Assembly (NCBI GenBank): GCA_028824295.1
Contig: JAPPED010000013.1
Location: 1 to 64,000 of the forward strand
Direction: 5' to 3'
Origin: Rhodospirillales bacterium
Lineage (GTDB): Bacteria; Pseudomonadota; Alphaproteobacteria; TMED109
DNA: 64,000 nt
A program made the translations under genes and the position numbers. Numbering within the stretch: position 1 is the first letter of the stretch; each line of letters begins with the position of its first letter. A model generated the notes under the pieces. The model was not told the DNA's origin, did not search any database, and saw only the letters and a list, made by a program, of their open reading frames with translations. Shown here piece after piece: positions 8,076 to 16,109 of this stretch.

Positions 8076-9106
8076 TGCGTGCCCGCCACCGAGTCGCCTC
8101 CCTGCTGCTGGCGGGCGTTCTCGCCCTCGGCGCGGGTGCCGCGCCCGCCCATGCGCAGACCGAGCGGTGGAAAATGCAGGCGGCCACCCAGGCCGGCGAG
8201 ATCGCATTCCAGATCATGAAGGAGTTCACCGACAGCATCGGTCCGCTTACCGGCGGCCGGCTGCAGGTTGAACTGCTGCCGGTCGGCTCGGTGGTGCAGT
8301 ACAGCGAGACGCTCGATGCCGTCGGCACCGGCATCCTCGACGGTCAGGTCACGGCGCCCGTCTACTTTTCCGGGAAGAACCCGGCCTTCGCGCTGCTCGG
8401 CGACCTGATTGCCGCCTACAACCACACGGAGGAGATGTTCCTGTTCCTGCGGCGCGGCGGTGGCGACGGCCTCCTGCGCGACCTCTACGCCGAGTACGGC
8501 GTGCACTATATCGGCGGCGCCGCGACGGGCAAGGAAGCCCTCGTTTCCACGATCCCGCTCCGTGGCGTGGACGACCTGGATGGCATCAAGATCCGGGCTC
8601 CGGAAGGCATGGCCCAGGACATCTTCAGCGTGGTGGGTGCGGCCCCGGTCAACCTACCCGCGGCCGAAGTGTTCACGGCGATCGAACGCGGCGTCGTGGA
8701 CGCCGCCGACTGGGCGACGTTCTCGATGAACCACCAGCTCGGCTTTCACCGGATCGCGCAGTACCCCGTATACCCGGGCATCCATTCCCTGCCGGTGATC
8801 GACGTTGCCGTGAATCAGGAACGCTGGGATGCGCTGGCGCCCGACGTCCAGGCCATCCTGGAAGCGGCCGTCTGGGATTTCAGCCGCGACATCACGTACC
8901 GGCTTGAGCTCCGCGACCTGGCAGACGTGGCTGCGGCCAAGGCGGACGGCGTCGAGATCATCGACTGGCCAATGGAGGAACGGTCCCGCCTGCGTGAAAT
9001 CGCGACCGGGATCTGGGCGGACTGGAGCACCCGCAGCCCCGAAGCCGAAGCCGCCTACACCGCCCAGATCGCGTTCCTGCGGGAACTCGGTCTGCTCGCC
9101 AAGTAG
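8072..9106 (+). CDS. TRAP transporter substrate-binding protein, DctP family, secreted (copy 2)
   Basis: Paralogue of the preceding gene, 344 residues. Unlike copy 1 it has a normal cleavable signal peptide (LLLAGVLALGAGAAPAHAQ), so it should be free in the periplasm. It shares KIRAPEGMAQDIF, the NLPAAEVFTAIERGVVDAAD segment and YPVYPGIHSLPV with copy 1. The start at 8072 overlaps the upstream stop (ATGATG; 8075 is an alternative start). Only one DctQM pair follows, so two binding proteins appear to serve a single permease. Confidence 0.92.
   Translation: MMRARHRVASLLLAGVLALGAGAAPAHAQTERWKMQAATQAGEIAFQIMKEFTDSIGPLTGGRLQVELLPVGSVVQYSETLDAVGTGILDGQVTAPVYFSGKNPAFALLGDLIAAYNHTEEMFLFLRRGGGDGLLRDLYAEYGVHYIGGAATGKEALVSTIPLRGVDDLDGIKIRAPEGMAQDIFSVVGAAPVNLPAAEVFTAIERGVVDAADWATFSMNHQLGFHRIAQYPVYPGIHSLPVIDVAVNQERWDALAPDVQAILEAAVWDFSRDITYRLELRDLADVAAAKADGVEIIDWPMEERSRLREIATGIWADWSTRSPEAEAAYTAQIAFLRELGLLAK
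8586..8611 (+). repeat. 26-base direct repeat, copy 2 (partner 7555-7580)
   Basis: Second copy of the identical stretch encoding the KIRAPEGM loop in the tandem binding-protein genes. Confidence 0.8.
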
Positions 9107-9126
9107 CCGCCGGGCACCACCCCGAG

Positions 9127-9615
9127 ATGAAGTCTGGTAACACGGCCGTGGAGAGAACCTGCCGCCGGGCAGGAGAAATCTTCAGCTACCTCTTCTTCGC
9201 GTGCATGGTGATCATCGCGTTTGAGGTGGTTGCCCGGTACGGCTTCGGGGCTCCGACCGTGTGGGCACACGACGTCATCACGATTCTGGCGGCGGTCGGT
9301 TTCGTGATGAGCGGCTTCTACACGATGGAGCGCCGGGCCCACATCCGGGTCACGCTGATCTACGACCGTCTCCCGCCGGCCGTCCGCCGGGGAATCGACA
9401 TCCTCAACGGGGTCATCGTGCTGACCTTCGTCGGGCTGCTCGGTGCACAGACCGCCGTCGATGCGTGGGGCTCGATCCTGATCATGGAGACGGCGGGAAC
9501 AGCCTCGCGCCTGCCGCTGCCGCCGATCGTGAAGTCGTCGCTAGCAATCGCGTGCGCCGCCATGTTCGTGCTGGGCGCCGTGCATCTCGCCCGCGCCATC
9601 CGCGCGCGCGACTGA
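9127..9615 (+). CDS. TRAP transporter small permease, DctQ family
   Basis: Small integral membrane subunit, 162 residues, with four hydrophobic segments (roughly 20-40, 55-75, 92-112 and 135-155). The DctQ hallmark ERRAHIRVTLIYDRLP lies after the second helix. It partners the large DctM subunit to form the sodium-driven permease. Gene order binding protein-DctQ-DctM is standard, with spacings of only 20 and 12 bases, indicating one transcript with the upstream genes. Confidence 0.93.
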   Translation: MKSGNTAVERTCRRAGEIFSYLFFACMVIIAFEVVARYGFGAPTVWAHDVITILAAVGFVMSGFYTMERRAHIRVTLIYDRLPPAVRRGIDILNGVIVLTFVGLLGAQTAVDAWGSILIMETAGTASRLPLPPIVKSSLAIACAAMFVLGAVHLARAIRARD

Positions 9616-9627
9616 CCTCCCTACTCT

Positions 9628-10947
9628 ATGGAAATTGAACTCGCCACCATCGTCCTCGTCGGGTCGATGGCGGTGCTGCTGGTACTGGGGCTGCCGCTGG
9701 CCTTTGTCACGGGCTTCGTGGCACTGGCTTTCGCCTTGGGCTATTTCGGGCTGCCCGGCCTCTATCTTATCGAGAGCCGGATTTTCAGCTTCGTCCGCGA
9801 ATTCGTCCTCGTCGCCGTTCCGATGTTCATCCTGATGGCATCCGTGCTGGAGCGATCCGGCGTCGCCCGGGACCTGTATAGGGCCATGCATATCTGGGCC
9901 GGCGGACTTCGCGGCGGCCTTGCCATCCAGACCATGGCGGTCGCCATCTTGATGGCCGCCATGACCGGCATCATCGGCGGCGAGATCATCCTCCTTGGGC
10001 TCGTCGCGCTGCCGCAGATGCTGCGCCTGCACTACGACCGCAGCCTCGCGATCGGGACCATCTGCGCCGGCGGTTCGCTCGGCACCATGATCCCGCCGAG
10101 CATCGTCCTGATCATCTACGGACTCACCGCGGGCGTGGACATCGGTGAGTTGTTCATCGCGACGATCGTCCCCGGCCTCCTGCTGGCGACCCTCTACGTG
10201 TCGTACATCATGGTCCGCTGCCACCTGAACCCGGCCCTGGGACCGCCAGCGCCGATCGAAGAGCGGGACTTGCCGCGCGAGGAGAAGCTGCGGCTGCTGC
10301 GCGGGCTCGTGCTCCCGATCGGCGTGGGCGCCGGGGTGCTGGGCTCGATTTATCTCGGCATCGCCTCCGTGAGCGAAGCCGCGGGGATGGGCGCCCTTGG
10401 CGCCATCGCTTCGGCATGGGTGCGGCGCGAGCTCTCCTGGGCAATGCTTCGCGACGCGCTCTACCAGACCATGAACACGTGCGGCACGCTGCTCTGGATC
10501 ACCTTCGGGGCCACCGCGCTCATCGGGACCTACAACCTGATCGGCGGCAACACGTTCGTCGAAGACCTGATCACCGGCCTCCCGCTTCCGCCGCTCGGCA
10601 TCGTCGTCGTGATGATGGGCATCCTGCTGGTGCTCGGCCTGTTCATGGACTGGATCGGGATTTGCCTGCTGACCATGCCGATCTTCGTGCCGGTCGTCTC
10701 CTCGCTGGGCTACAGCCCGGTCTGGTTCGGGATCCTCTTCTGCATGAACATGCAGACGAGCTACCTGACACCGCCGTTCGGACCGGCCGCCTTCTATCTC
10801 AAGAGCGTGGCGCCCGAAAACATCAAGCTCGGACACATCTATCAGGCGATGTGGCCGTTCATCGCCTTGCAGGTCGTTGGCTTGGCCATCGTGTTGTTCT
10901 GGCCAGAACTGGCGCTCTGGCTGCCCCGAACCATTCGGGGAGAATGA
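9628..10947 (+). CDS. TRAP transporter large permease, DctM family
   Basis: Main transport subunit, 439 residues, with about 12-13 hydrophobic helices across the whole length. Family motifs include GLPLAFVTGFVALAF near the N-terminus, the GGSLGTMIPPSIVLIIYG segment near 150 and FCMNMQTSYLTPPFGPAAFY near 375. It couples ion flow to uptake of the solute delivered by the binding proteins. The next gene, guanine deaminase, begins 117 bases downstream on the same strand, possibly in the same transcript. Confidence 0.95.
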   Translation: MEIELATIVLVGSMAVLLVLGLPLAFVTGFVALAFALGYFGLPGLYLIESRIFSFVREFVLVAVPMFILMASVLERSGVARDLYRAMHIWAGGLRGGLAIQTMAVAILMAAMTGIIGGEIILLGLVALPQMLRLHYDRSLAIGTICAGGSLGTMIPPSIVLIIYGLTAGVDIGELFIATIVPGLLLATLYVSYIMVRCHLNPALGPPAPIEERDLPREEKLRLLRGLVLPIGVGAGVLGSIYLGIASVSEAAGMGALGAIASAWVRRELSWAMLRDALYQTMNTCGTLLWITFGATALIGTYNLIGGNTFVEDLITGLPLPPLGIVVVMMGILLVLGLFMDWIGICLLTMPIFVPVVSSLGYSPVWFGILFCMNMQTSYLTPPFGPAAFYLKSVAPENIKLGHIYQAMWPFIALQVVGLAIVLFWPELALWLPRTIRGE

Positions 10948-11064
10948 CCGTTCCGGATGTTGCGGGATCCATGATGTGCACCCAACCGAGAATTTCGCCG
11001 GCACCCTGATCCATCCGTTTTCGACACGGATGAGTCAAGCCCGGGTGTCGTCCCAAGACCGCTG

Positions 11065-12429
11065 ATGGAAGGTAATTCGGGCGTTTCTCCCGGGGCACGG
11101 GTGATCCTCGGGAGCGTGGTCAGTTTTCGCGACGATCCTTCCCGCGCAGGAAACCGGCGGGCCGTCAGGTACTACCGGCGCGGCGCGGTCGCTATCGGCG
11201 AGTGCGGGCGTGTCGCCTGGCGCGGCCACGCCGCGCGGCTGCCGCGCGCGTACCTGGGCCTGCCGGTGGACGACTACGAAGGCGCGCTGGTGTTACCGGG
11301 GTTCATCGACGCCCACATCCATTTTCCCCAGCACCGGATGCTGGCCGCACCGGGCGGCGACCTGCTGGACTGGCTGGAGCGCTTCACCTTCCCGGAAGAA
11401 TCCCGATACGCATCGAAGGCACACGCCCGGGCCGCCGCCGACGCATTCCTTGACCGGCTGGCCCAGCACGGGACGACGGCGGCGGTCGTGTTCTCCAGCG
11501 TGCACCGGACTGCCACCGAAGCGCTTTTCGCCGCAGGCGATCGCCGCCGGCATTTCATCGTCTGCGGCAAGTCCATGATGGACCGCAACGCGCCCGCCAG
11601 CCTGCGCGACGACCCGGCGTCGGGTGCCCGTGACACCGAGGCGCTGATCGAGCGCTGGCACGGCAGAGCCCGGTCCCGATACGCCATCACCGTGCGGTTT
11701 GCCGTCACTTCGACCGAAGAGCAGCTCCGGGTGGCCGGTGCCCTCGCCGCCAAGTATCCCGACTGCTACGTGCAGGGCCACCTCGCCGAGAGCAGCGAAG
11801 AGACGACGCTCGTCAAGCAGCTGTTCCCCTGGGCCAGCGACCACACCGACATCTACGACCGCTTCGGCCTGCTCGGGCCTCGCAGCCTGTACGCGCACGG
11901 CATCCACCTCTCGGAGCGCGAATGTTCGCGGCTTGCCGCCACCGGAACCACGATCGTGCACTGTCCGACGTCGAACACCTTTCTCGGCTCGGGGCTCTTC
12001 GACGCGGCACGCCTCGGCCGCCGGGACCGTCCCGTCCCCATCGCCATCGCCACCGACGTCGCTGGCGGCACCAGTTATTCGATGCTCCAAACGCTTGCAG
12101 AGGCCTACAAGATCGCCAAGCTGCGCGGCCACGTGTTCACCGCCCACGAACTCTTCCATCTGGCGACGCGCGGGAACGCGGAGCGCCTCGGGCTGGCGGA
12201 CGAGATCGGGACGCTCGATCCGGGATGCTGGGCGGACATCGTCGTCCTGAACCCCTCGGCAACCCCCGTCCTGGAAGCGCGGCGGGTGCTGTCCAGGAAT
12301 CTCGAGGACACGCTGTTCACCCTGATGCTGTTAGGCGATGACCGGGCCGTACGAGCGACGTATCTCGCTGGGCGCCAGGTATGGGGAACGGTGCCGGCGA
12401 CCCGGCACGGGCCCCGCTTGGGTCGGTGA
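11065..12429 (+). CDS. guaD: Guanine deaminase (amidohydrolase family)
   Basis: Converts guanine to xanthine and ammonia. The 454-residue protein has the zinc amidohydrolase motifs in order: PGFIDAHIHFPQ (HxH near residue 88), the substrate-binding RFAVTSTEEQL region, HLAES near 240, YAHGIHLS near 280 and ATDVAGGTSYSML near 330. PTSNTFLGSGLF is characteristic of the GuaD branch rather than of cytosine deaminases. Length matches the family. A short inverted repeat (11012-11017/11027-11032) lies just upstream. Its place after a TRAP transporter suggests the imported compound could be a purine or related nitrogen source, which is inference only. Confidence 0.9.
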   Translation: MEGNSGVSPGARVILGSVVSFRDDPSRAGNRRAVRYYRRGAVAIGECGRVAWRGHAARLPRAYLGLPVDDYEGALVLPGFIDAHIHFPQHRMLAAPGGDLLDWLERFTFPEESRYASKAHARAAADAFLDRLAQHGTTAAVVFSSVHRTATEALFAAGDRRRHFIVCGKSMMDRNAPASLRDDPASGARDTEALIERWHGRARSRYAITVRFAVTSTEEQLRVAGALAAKYPDCYVQGHLAESSEETTLVKQLFPWASDHTDIYDRFGLLGPRSLYAHGIHLSERECSRLAATGTTIVHCPTSNTFLGSGLFDAARLGRRDRPVPIAIATDVAGGTSYSMLQTLAEAYKIAKLRGHVFTAHELFHLATRGNAERLGLADEIGTLDPGCWADIVVLNPSATPVLEARRVLSRNLEDTLFTLMLLGDDRAVRATYLAGRQVWGTVPATRHGPRLGR

Positions 12430-12546
12430 TTCAGCGCGATCAGACTGTCAGTGCGCTCGGGATTGCGGTATCGAGCCGGTAGGTGGAACTCTGCCCAGCC
12501 GCTGCTTGAACCAACGCCCGCGCATCCCTCAACAAAATCAGGTCGA

Positions 12547-12589
12547 AGAGGCACATCCGAACGCGGTACGCGAGCCCGGATGTGCCTCT
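12547..12589. terminator. Long perfect inverted repeat between guaD and peroxiredoxin genes
   Basis: AGAGGCACATCCG (12547-12559) pairs exactly with its complement at 12577-12589, a 13-base-pair stem. The 17-base loop contains a nested CGCG/CGCG mini-hairpin (561-564 with 568-571). It lies between two convergent genes, 18 bases after the peroxiredoxin stop on the minus strand, so a bidirectional terminator is the simplest reading. There is no clear T-run. Confidence 0.65.
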
Positions 12590-12606
12590 CCTTCAACCTC
12601 GAAGGA

Positions 12607-13263
12607 TCAGTTCGGCTGCGGCACGATCCGCAGGTACGGCTTCGGTGCCTTCCATTCAGGGAACTGCTTGCGTGCCTCGTCGTCCGGGACGGCCGGCACG
12701 ATGATGACGTCCTCTCCATTCTGCCAATTGACCGGAGTGGCGACCTTGTAGTTGGCCGTCAGCTGCAGCGAATCGATGACCCGAAGGATCTCGTCGAAAT
12801 TGCGACCGGTGCTCATCGGGTAGGACAGCATCAGCTTGATCAGCTTGTCGGGGCCAACCACGAAAACCGTTCGCACGGTCGCGTTGTCCATCGGGGTCCG
12901 CCCCTCGGAACCACCGGCGGTGTCAGCCGGAAGCATCCCGTACAGCTTCGAAACCGCGAGGTCCGTATCCCCGATCATCGGGTAGTTCGGAGCGTGGCCG
13001 GTCACGTCGGCAATGTCCTTGGACCATTCCTGGTGACGGTCAGACGGGTCCACGCTGAGACCGATGATCTTGCAGTTCCGTTTTTCGAATTCCGGCTGCA
13101 GGCCCGCCATGTATCCGAGTTCCGTGGTACAGACCGGGGTGAAGTCCTTGGGGTGCGAAAACAGGACGCACCATGAATCGCCTATCCAGTCGTGGAAGCT
13201 GATTTTTCCGACCGTCGTCTCCGCGACAAAGTCGGGAGCCACGTCACCGATACGAAGAGACAT
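12607..13263 (-). CDS. 1-Cys peroxiredoxin (Prx6-type)
   Basis: Reduces hydrogen peroxide and organic peroxides in the cytoplasm. The 218-residue protein has the active-site signature HPKDFTPVCTTELG with peroxidatic Cys45 and Thr42. Its long C-terminal domain (LMLSYPMSTGRNFDEILRVIDSLQL) is typical of the 1-Cys subgroup; another Cys at 64 is not in the usual resolving position. ATG 13263 is preceded by GGAG at nine bases. It is monocistronic, with a clear promoter at 13406-13433 and a roughly 135-base leader. Confidence 0.95.
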   Translation of the reverse strand: MSLRIGDVAPDFVAETTVGKISFHDWIGDSWCVLFSHPKDFTPVCTTELGYMAGLQPEFEKRNCKIIGLSVDPSDRHQEWSKDIADVTGHAPNYPMIGDTDLAVSKLYGMLPADTAGGSEGRTPMDNATVRTVFVVGPDKLIKLMLSYPMSTGRNFDEILRVIDSLQLTANYKVATPVNWQNGEDVIIVPAVPDDEARKQFPEWKAPKPYLRIVPQPN

Positions 13264-13394
13264 GCAAGAACTCCGGATCTAAAGGGTTACAGCCCGACGC
13301 GCCTTAAGTAGGGCTCAACCGCGTTGGGATGATCAGGTGAAGATGGTGGTGGGGCGTCAGGCACCAGAATGCAGACTGAACCGGATGACCCACC

Positions 13395-13610
13395 CCTCTG
13401 TGCAAATTATAGGAACGCGACATTCGAGCGCAACTAAACCAGAATTCCAATAGCACCCAATTCTGTCCCCCAACTCTACAACAAAGAAAATCTGCTACAT
13501 TGACTACAAGTTGTATCAATCTACTTTCGCAAGTAAAACCGACGTTACGTTGGCTCCAGGGCGTTTAACTGGATTCTATCAAATATACTTCGGCCCAATA
13601 GTATTGACGG
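13395..13610. other. AT-rich intergenic island upstream of peroxiredoxin and cobU
   Basis: The 400 bases between the peroxiredoxin start and cobU have no convincing gene. From about 13395 to 13610 the composition is conspicuously richer in A and T than the flanking coding DNA. The stretch contains the peroxiredoxin promoter, an 11-base palindrome TACAAGTTGTA at 13505-13515 and several AT-rich hexamers that could be promoter elements for cobU. A short minus-strand open frame (13304-13519) has no codon-usage or family support. Confidence 0.6.
13406..13433 (-). promoter_or_regulatory. Probable sigma-70 type promoter of the peroxiredoxin gene
   Basis: On the minus strand a perfect -10 TATAAT (13411-13406) lies 16 bases after a -35-like TTGCGC (13433-13428). 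Transcription would start near 13399, leaving a leader of about 135 bases. Confidence 0.6.
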
Positions 13611-13639
13611 TCGGATTGTACCCGACGGCAGATCCGACC
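13609..13639 (+). promoter_or_regulatory. 8-base inverted repeat in the cobU leader
   Basis: GGTCGGAT (13609-13616) is repeated as its exact complement at 13632-13639, 15 bases apart and about 25 bases before the cobU start. TTGACG (13604-13609) touches the left arm and could be a -35 element. An operator or an RNA stem in the cobU leader are both possible. It does not contain the B12-box sequence, so it is not a cobalamin riboswitch. Confidence 0.4.
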
Positions 13640-13663
13640 TCACATGGACTGCTATAGGGGAGG

Positions 13664-14176
13664 ATGATGGGCAGGACCCTTGTCATCGGCGGCGCACGGT
13701 CAGGCAAGAGCGCGTACGCAAAGGCTCTTGCCGAGAGTGTCGCCAAACATCGGGTGTTCATCGCCACAGCTGAACCCATCGATCTGGAAATGGAAGAGCG
13801 GATCGCCCGTCACCGGGCGGATCGCGACCGAACCTGGTCGACCGTGGAAGAGCCCGTGGAACTCATCGACGCCATCGCCGCCCACGCATCGTCTGATCGA
13901 TCCGTGCTGGTTGACTGTCTGACGCTCTGGCTGTCGAACCTCCTGCACCGCGGGCGCGATGCCGAAAGGGCAGCCGGAGGCCTGGTCGCGGGGCTGGCAT
14001 CGCTGCAGGGGCACGTGATCCTGGTATCCAACGAGGTCGGGCTCGGACTTGTGCCGGACAATCCGGCAGGACGGGCCTTTCGCGATGCCCAGGGCCGGTT
14101 GAACCAGGACGTGGCAGCGGTTTGTGACCGCGTGTACTTGGTGACGGCAGGCCTACCCCTTCTGCTCAAAGGGTGA
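13664..14176 (+). CDS. cobU: Adenosylcobinamide kinase / adenosylcobinamide-phosphate guanylyltransferase
   Basis: Bifunctional enzyme that phosphorylates adenosylcobinamide and then adds GMP to give AdoCbi-GDP, the partner substrate of CobS. The 170-residue protein has P-loop GGARSGKSAYA near the N-terminus, the guanylylated-His region RIARHRADRDRTW, DCLTLWLSNLL and VSNEVGLGLVPDNPAGRAFRD, all diagnostic. GGGGAGG lies directly against ATG 13664, so the ATG at 13667 may be used instead. It is the only cobalamin gene here on the plus strand; its last 11 bases overlap the convergent cobC gene. Confidence 0.96.
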   Translation: MMGRTLVIGGARSGKSAYAKALAESVAKHRVFIATAEPIDLEMEERIARHRADRDRTWSTVEEPVELIDAIAAHASSDRSVLVDCLTLWLSNLLHRGRDAERAAGGLVAGLASLQGHVILVSNEVGLGLVPDNPAGRAFRDAQGRLNQDVAAVCDRVYLVTAGLPLLLKG

Positions 14177-15158
14177 AGGCGCGCACGAGGCGATCTTCGG
14201 CCTCAGGGTCGGGCGGCAGCCCGATCCGAAGGTGATGCTCCGTCCAGGGAAAGCGGCGGACGTAGATCCCGCGGCGCGCGAGCCGCGACCAAGTCTTCGT
14301 CGCTGACGGTGTTTCAATGACGCGATAGAGAGACGTTCCGCACGCGCTCGCGAAACCCGCGTCCGCGAGAATCCGGTCGAGGCGCCGGCAGGCTCCGCCA
14401 AGGAGTTGACGGGTATCCGTCTGCCAGCCCAGATCACCGTAGGCCAGCCTCCCGATGCGTAGCGCCAGGCTGGAGACCGGCCAGGCACCCAGGCGTTCGA
14501 CCATTGCCGTCAGGATCTGTGACGGAGCGATTAGGGCGCCGAGGCGGGCACCGGGCAGGCCGAAGAACTTGCCGGCGGAGCGGAAGACGATAAGCCCGTC
14601 GCTTCCCCCCCGGGAGGCCAAACTCGCCTGTGGGTTGAGGTCAGCGTACGCCTCATCCACGATTAGCCAGCCCTTGCGCGTGGCGAGCCGAGAGCGGAGG
14701 CGTTCCAGTGTTTCCGGCGTGTATAGCTTGCCGTCAGCGTAGCCCGGATTGCAAAGCACCAGTACGTCGACTTCGCTCGAAACGTCCAGAGGACTATCGA
14801 CCGCCGTCACCTGGCAGCCGGCGGCCTTCCAGACATCCGCATGGGCGCCATAGGCCGGCGACAGCATCGCCACGTGTCTCGGTGCGATTACCGTGGGCAG
14901 CAGGCGGATCAGCAGCTCGCTGCCGGGTCCGACCAGGACGGCCTCCTCCGGGGCGCCGAACGTCAGTGCCATCGCGGATCGGCAGGCGGCGTAGGCAGCG
15001 GCCGTCGGCAACCGGCGAAGATCCGAAACGTCCAGATCAACGGTCGGGTAGGCCCAAGGATTGACGCCGGTCGACAGGTCGATCCACGGCTCCGGCGCGG
15101 AAGGAAAAACCTTCCGCATCAGGTCGACCGCGCCTCCGTGCAGGAATTCTTGGATCAC
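14166..15158 (-). CDS. cobC: Threonine-phosphate decarboxylase (CobC, PLP enzyme)
   Basis: Makes (R)-1-amino-2-propanol O-2-phosphate, the linker attached by CbiB. The protein is 330 residues with the aminotransferase class I/II fold: DLSTGVNPWAYP near 22, the glycine-rich region LVGPGSELLIRLLP, LCNPGYADGKLYTP, the aspartate in LIVDEAYADL, and PLP lysine FRSAGKFFGLPGARLG. The frame extends upstream, but the GTG at 15158 overlapping the cbiB stop (GTGA) gives the family N-terminus VIQEFLHGGAVDL. Called cobD in enterobacterial nomenclature. It is the last gene of the riboswitch-controlled unit. Confidence 0.93.
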   Translation of the reverse strand: MIQEFLHGGAVDLMRKVFPSAPEPWIDLSTGVNPWAYPTVDLDVSDLRRLPTAAAYAACRSAMALTFGAPEEAVLVGPGSELLIRLLPTVIAPRHVAMLSPAYGAHADVWKAAGCQVTAVDSPLDVSSEVDVLVLCNPGYADGKLYTPETLERLRSRLATRKGWLIVDEAYADLNPQASLASRGGSDGLIVFRSAGKFFGLPGARLGALIAPSQILTAMVERLGAWPVSSLALRIGRLAYGDLGWQTDTRQLLGGACRRLDRILADAGFASACGTSLYRVIETPSATKTWSRLARRGIYVRRFPWTEHHLRIGLPPDPEAEDRLVRAFTL

Positions 15159-16105
15159 CAGGCGGCCCCTGCGACAACCGCCGCGAGCAACAGCACCGCG
15201 CCAAAGGCCAAGGTCCTTCGATAGATGGTCAGCCCGCGCCGAACGTCCTGCGTGGACGGATCCGGAGCCCCCGGGTTGAGCCACGGTTCGTCGCTCAACC
15301 GGCCAGCATAGGTGCGGGGCCCGGACAGGCGAACGCCCAGCGCTCCCGCCAAAGCCGCTTCGGGCCAGCCGGCGTTCGGCGACCGGTGCCGTCGAGCATC
15401 CCGGATCATCACCCTCCAGGCCTCGGGGCTTGCTGCCGCCAACACGATCAATGTCCCCGTCAACCTCGCCGGAACCAGATTGACAACGTCGTCGACCCGA
15501 GCAGCGAAGCCGCCGTAGGCCGCAAACCGCTCGTTCCGGTGGCCGATCATTGAATCCAGCGTGTTGATCGCCTTGTAGCCAATGAGGCCCGGAAGTCCGA
15601 ACAGCGCTCCCCAGAAGATCGGCGCAACCACTCCATCGGATGTGTTTTCCGCGAGGCTTTCCAACGTTGCCCGTGCGATCTCGGGCTGGTCCATGATTGT
15701 CGATTCCCGTCCGACGAGCATGGAAACCTCGGCCCTAGCGGCGGTCAGGTTGCCGACGCCGAGTGGTCGTGCAACCGCCACCGCGTGATCGTGCAGACTT
15801 CGGGAAGCAATGAACGCGGAACCGACCAGCGCCTCGAGCGCAAAGCCGATCCCATTGTCGGGCAGCGCCCGCGAGATCACGATGGCAATGCCTGCCGCGG
15901 CCGTAGTCACGCCCAAGGTGGAGAAGCAACCCAGCATGCAGCGCACAGCGTCCGGGAGGCCGGGCCTGTTGAGCCGCGCCTCCATCACATCGATCAACGC
16001 ACCGATCCACACCACGGGATGACGAAACAATCGAAACAGCGGGCCTGGCCAGCCAAGCATCAACTCGATAGCCCAGGCGACCAGCATGAGCGTGCCCGCG
16101 GTCAC
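15155..16105 (-). CDS. cbiB: Adenosylcobinamide-phosphate synthase (CbiB/CobD, membrane)
   Basis: Joins the aminopropanol moiety to adenosylcobyric acid. The 316-residue inner-membrane protein has hydrophobic segments at both ends and the signatures HPVVWIGALI near 30, ESLAENTSDGVVAPIFWGAL near 150, YKAINTLDSMIGHRNERF and AGALGVRLSGPRTYAG. The GTG at 16105 lies five bases after the cobQ stop; ATG 16087 is an alternative start. It is followed by the overlapping cobC, whose product it uses. Confidence 0.94.
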   Translation of the reverse strand: MTAGTLMLVAWAIELMLGWPGPLFRLFRHPVVWIGALIDVMEARLNRPGLPDAVRCMLGCFSTLGVTTAAAGIAIVISRALPDNGIGFALEALVGSAFIASRSLHDHAVAVARPLGVGNLTAARAEVSMLVGRESTIMDQPEIARATLESLAENTSDGVVAPIFWGALFGLPGLIGYKAINTLDSMIGHRNERFAAYGGFAARVDDVVNLVPARLTGTLIVLAAASPEAWRVMIRDARRHRSPNAGWPEAALAGALGVRLSGPRTYAGRLSDEPWLNPGAPDPSTQDVRRGLTIYRRTLAFGAVLLLAAVVAGAAW

Positions 16106-16109
16106 GGCT

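Noticed and set aside
9541-11004. Minus-strand open frame of 487 codons rich in His, Asp and Gln
   Set aside because: Antisense to the DctM gene; the composition is that of a reverse-frame shadow and no domain is recognisable.
13304-13519. 71-codon minus-strand frame in the AT-rich gap
   Set aside because: It overlaps the peroxiredoxin promoter, has no ribosome site and resembles no family.
13264-13663. Cobalamin riboswitch upstream of cobU
   Set aside because: None of the conserved elements seen at 22216-22375 occurs on the plus strand here.
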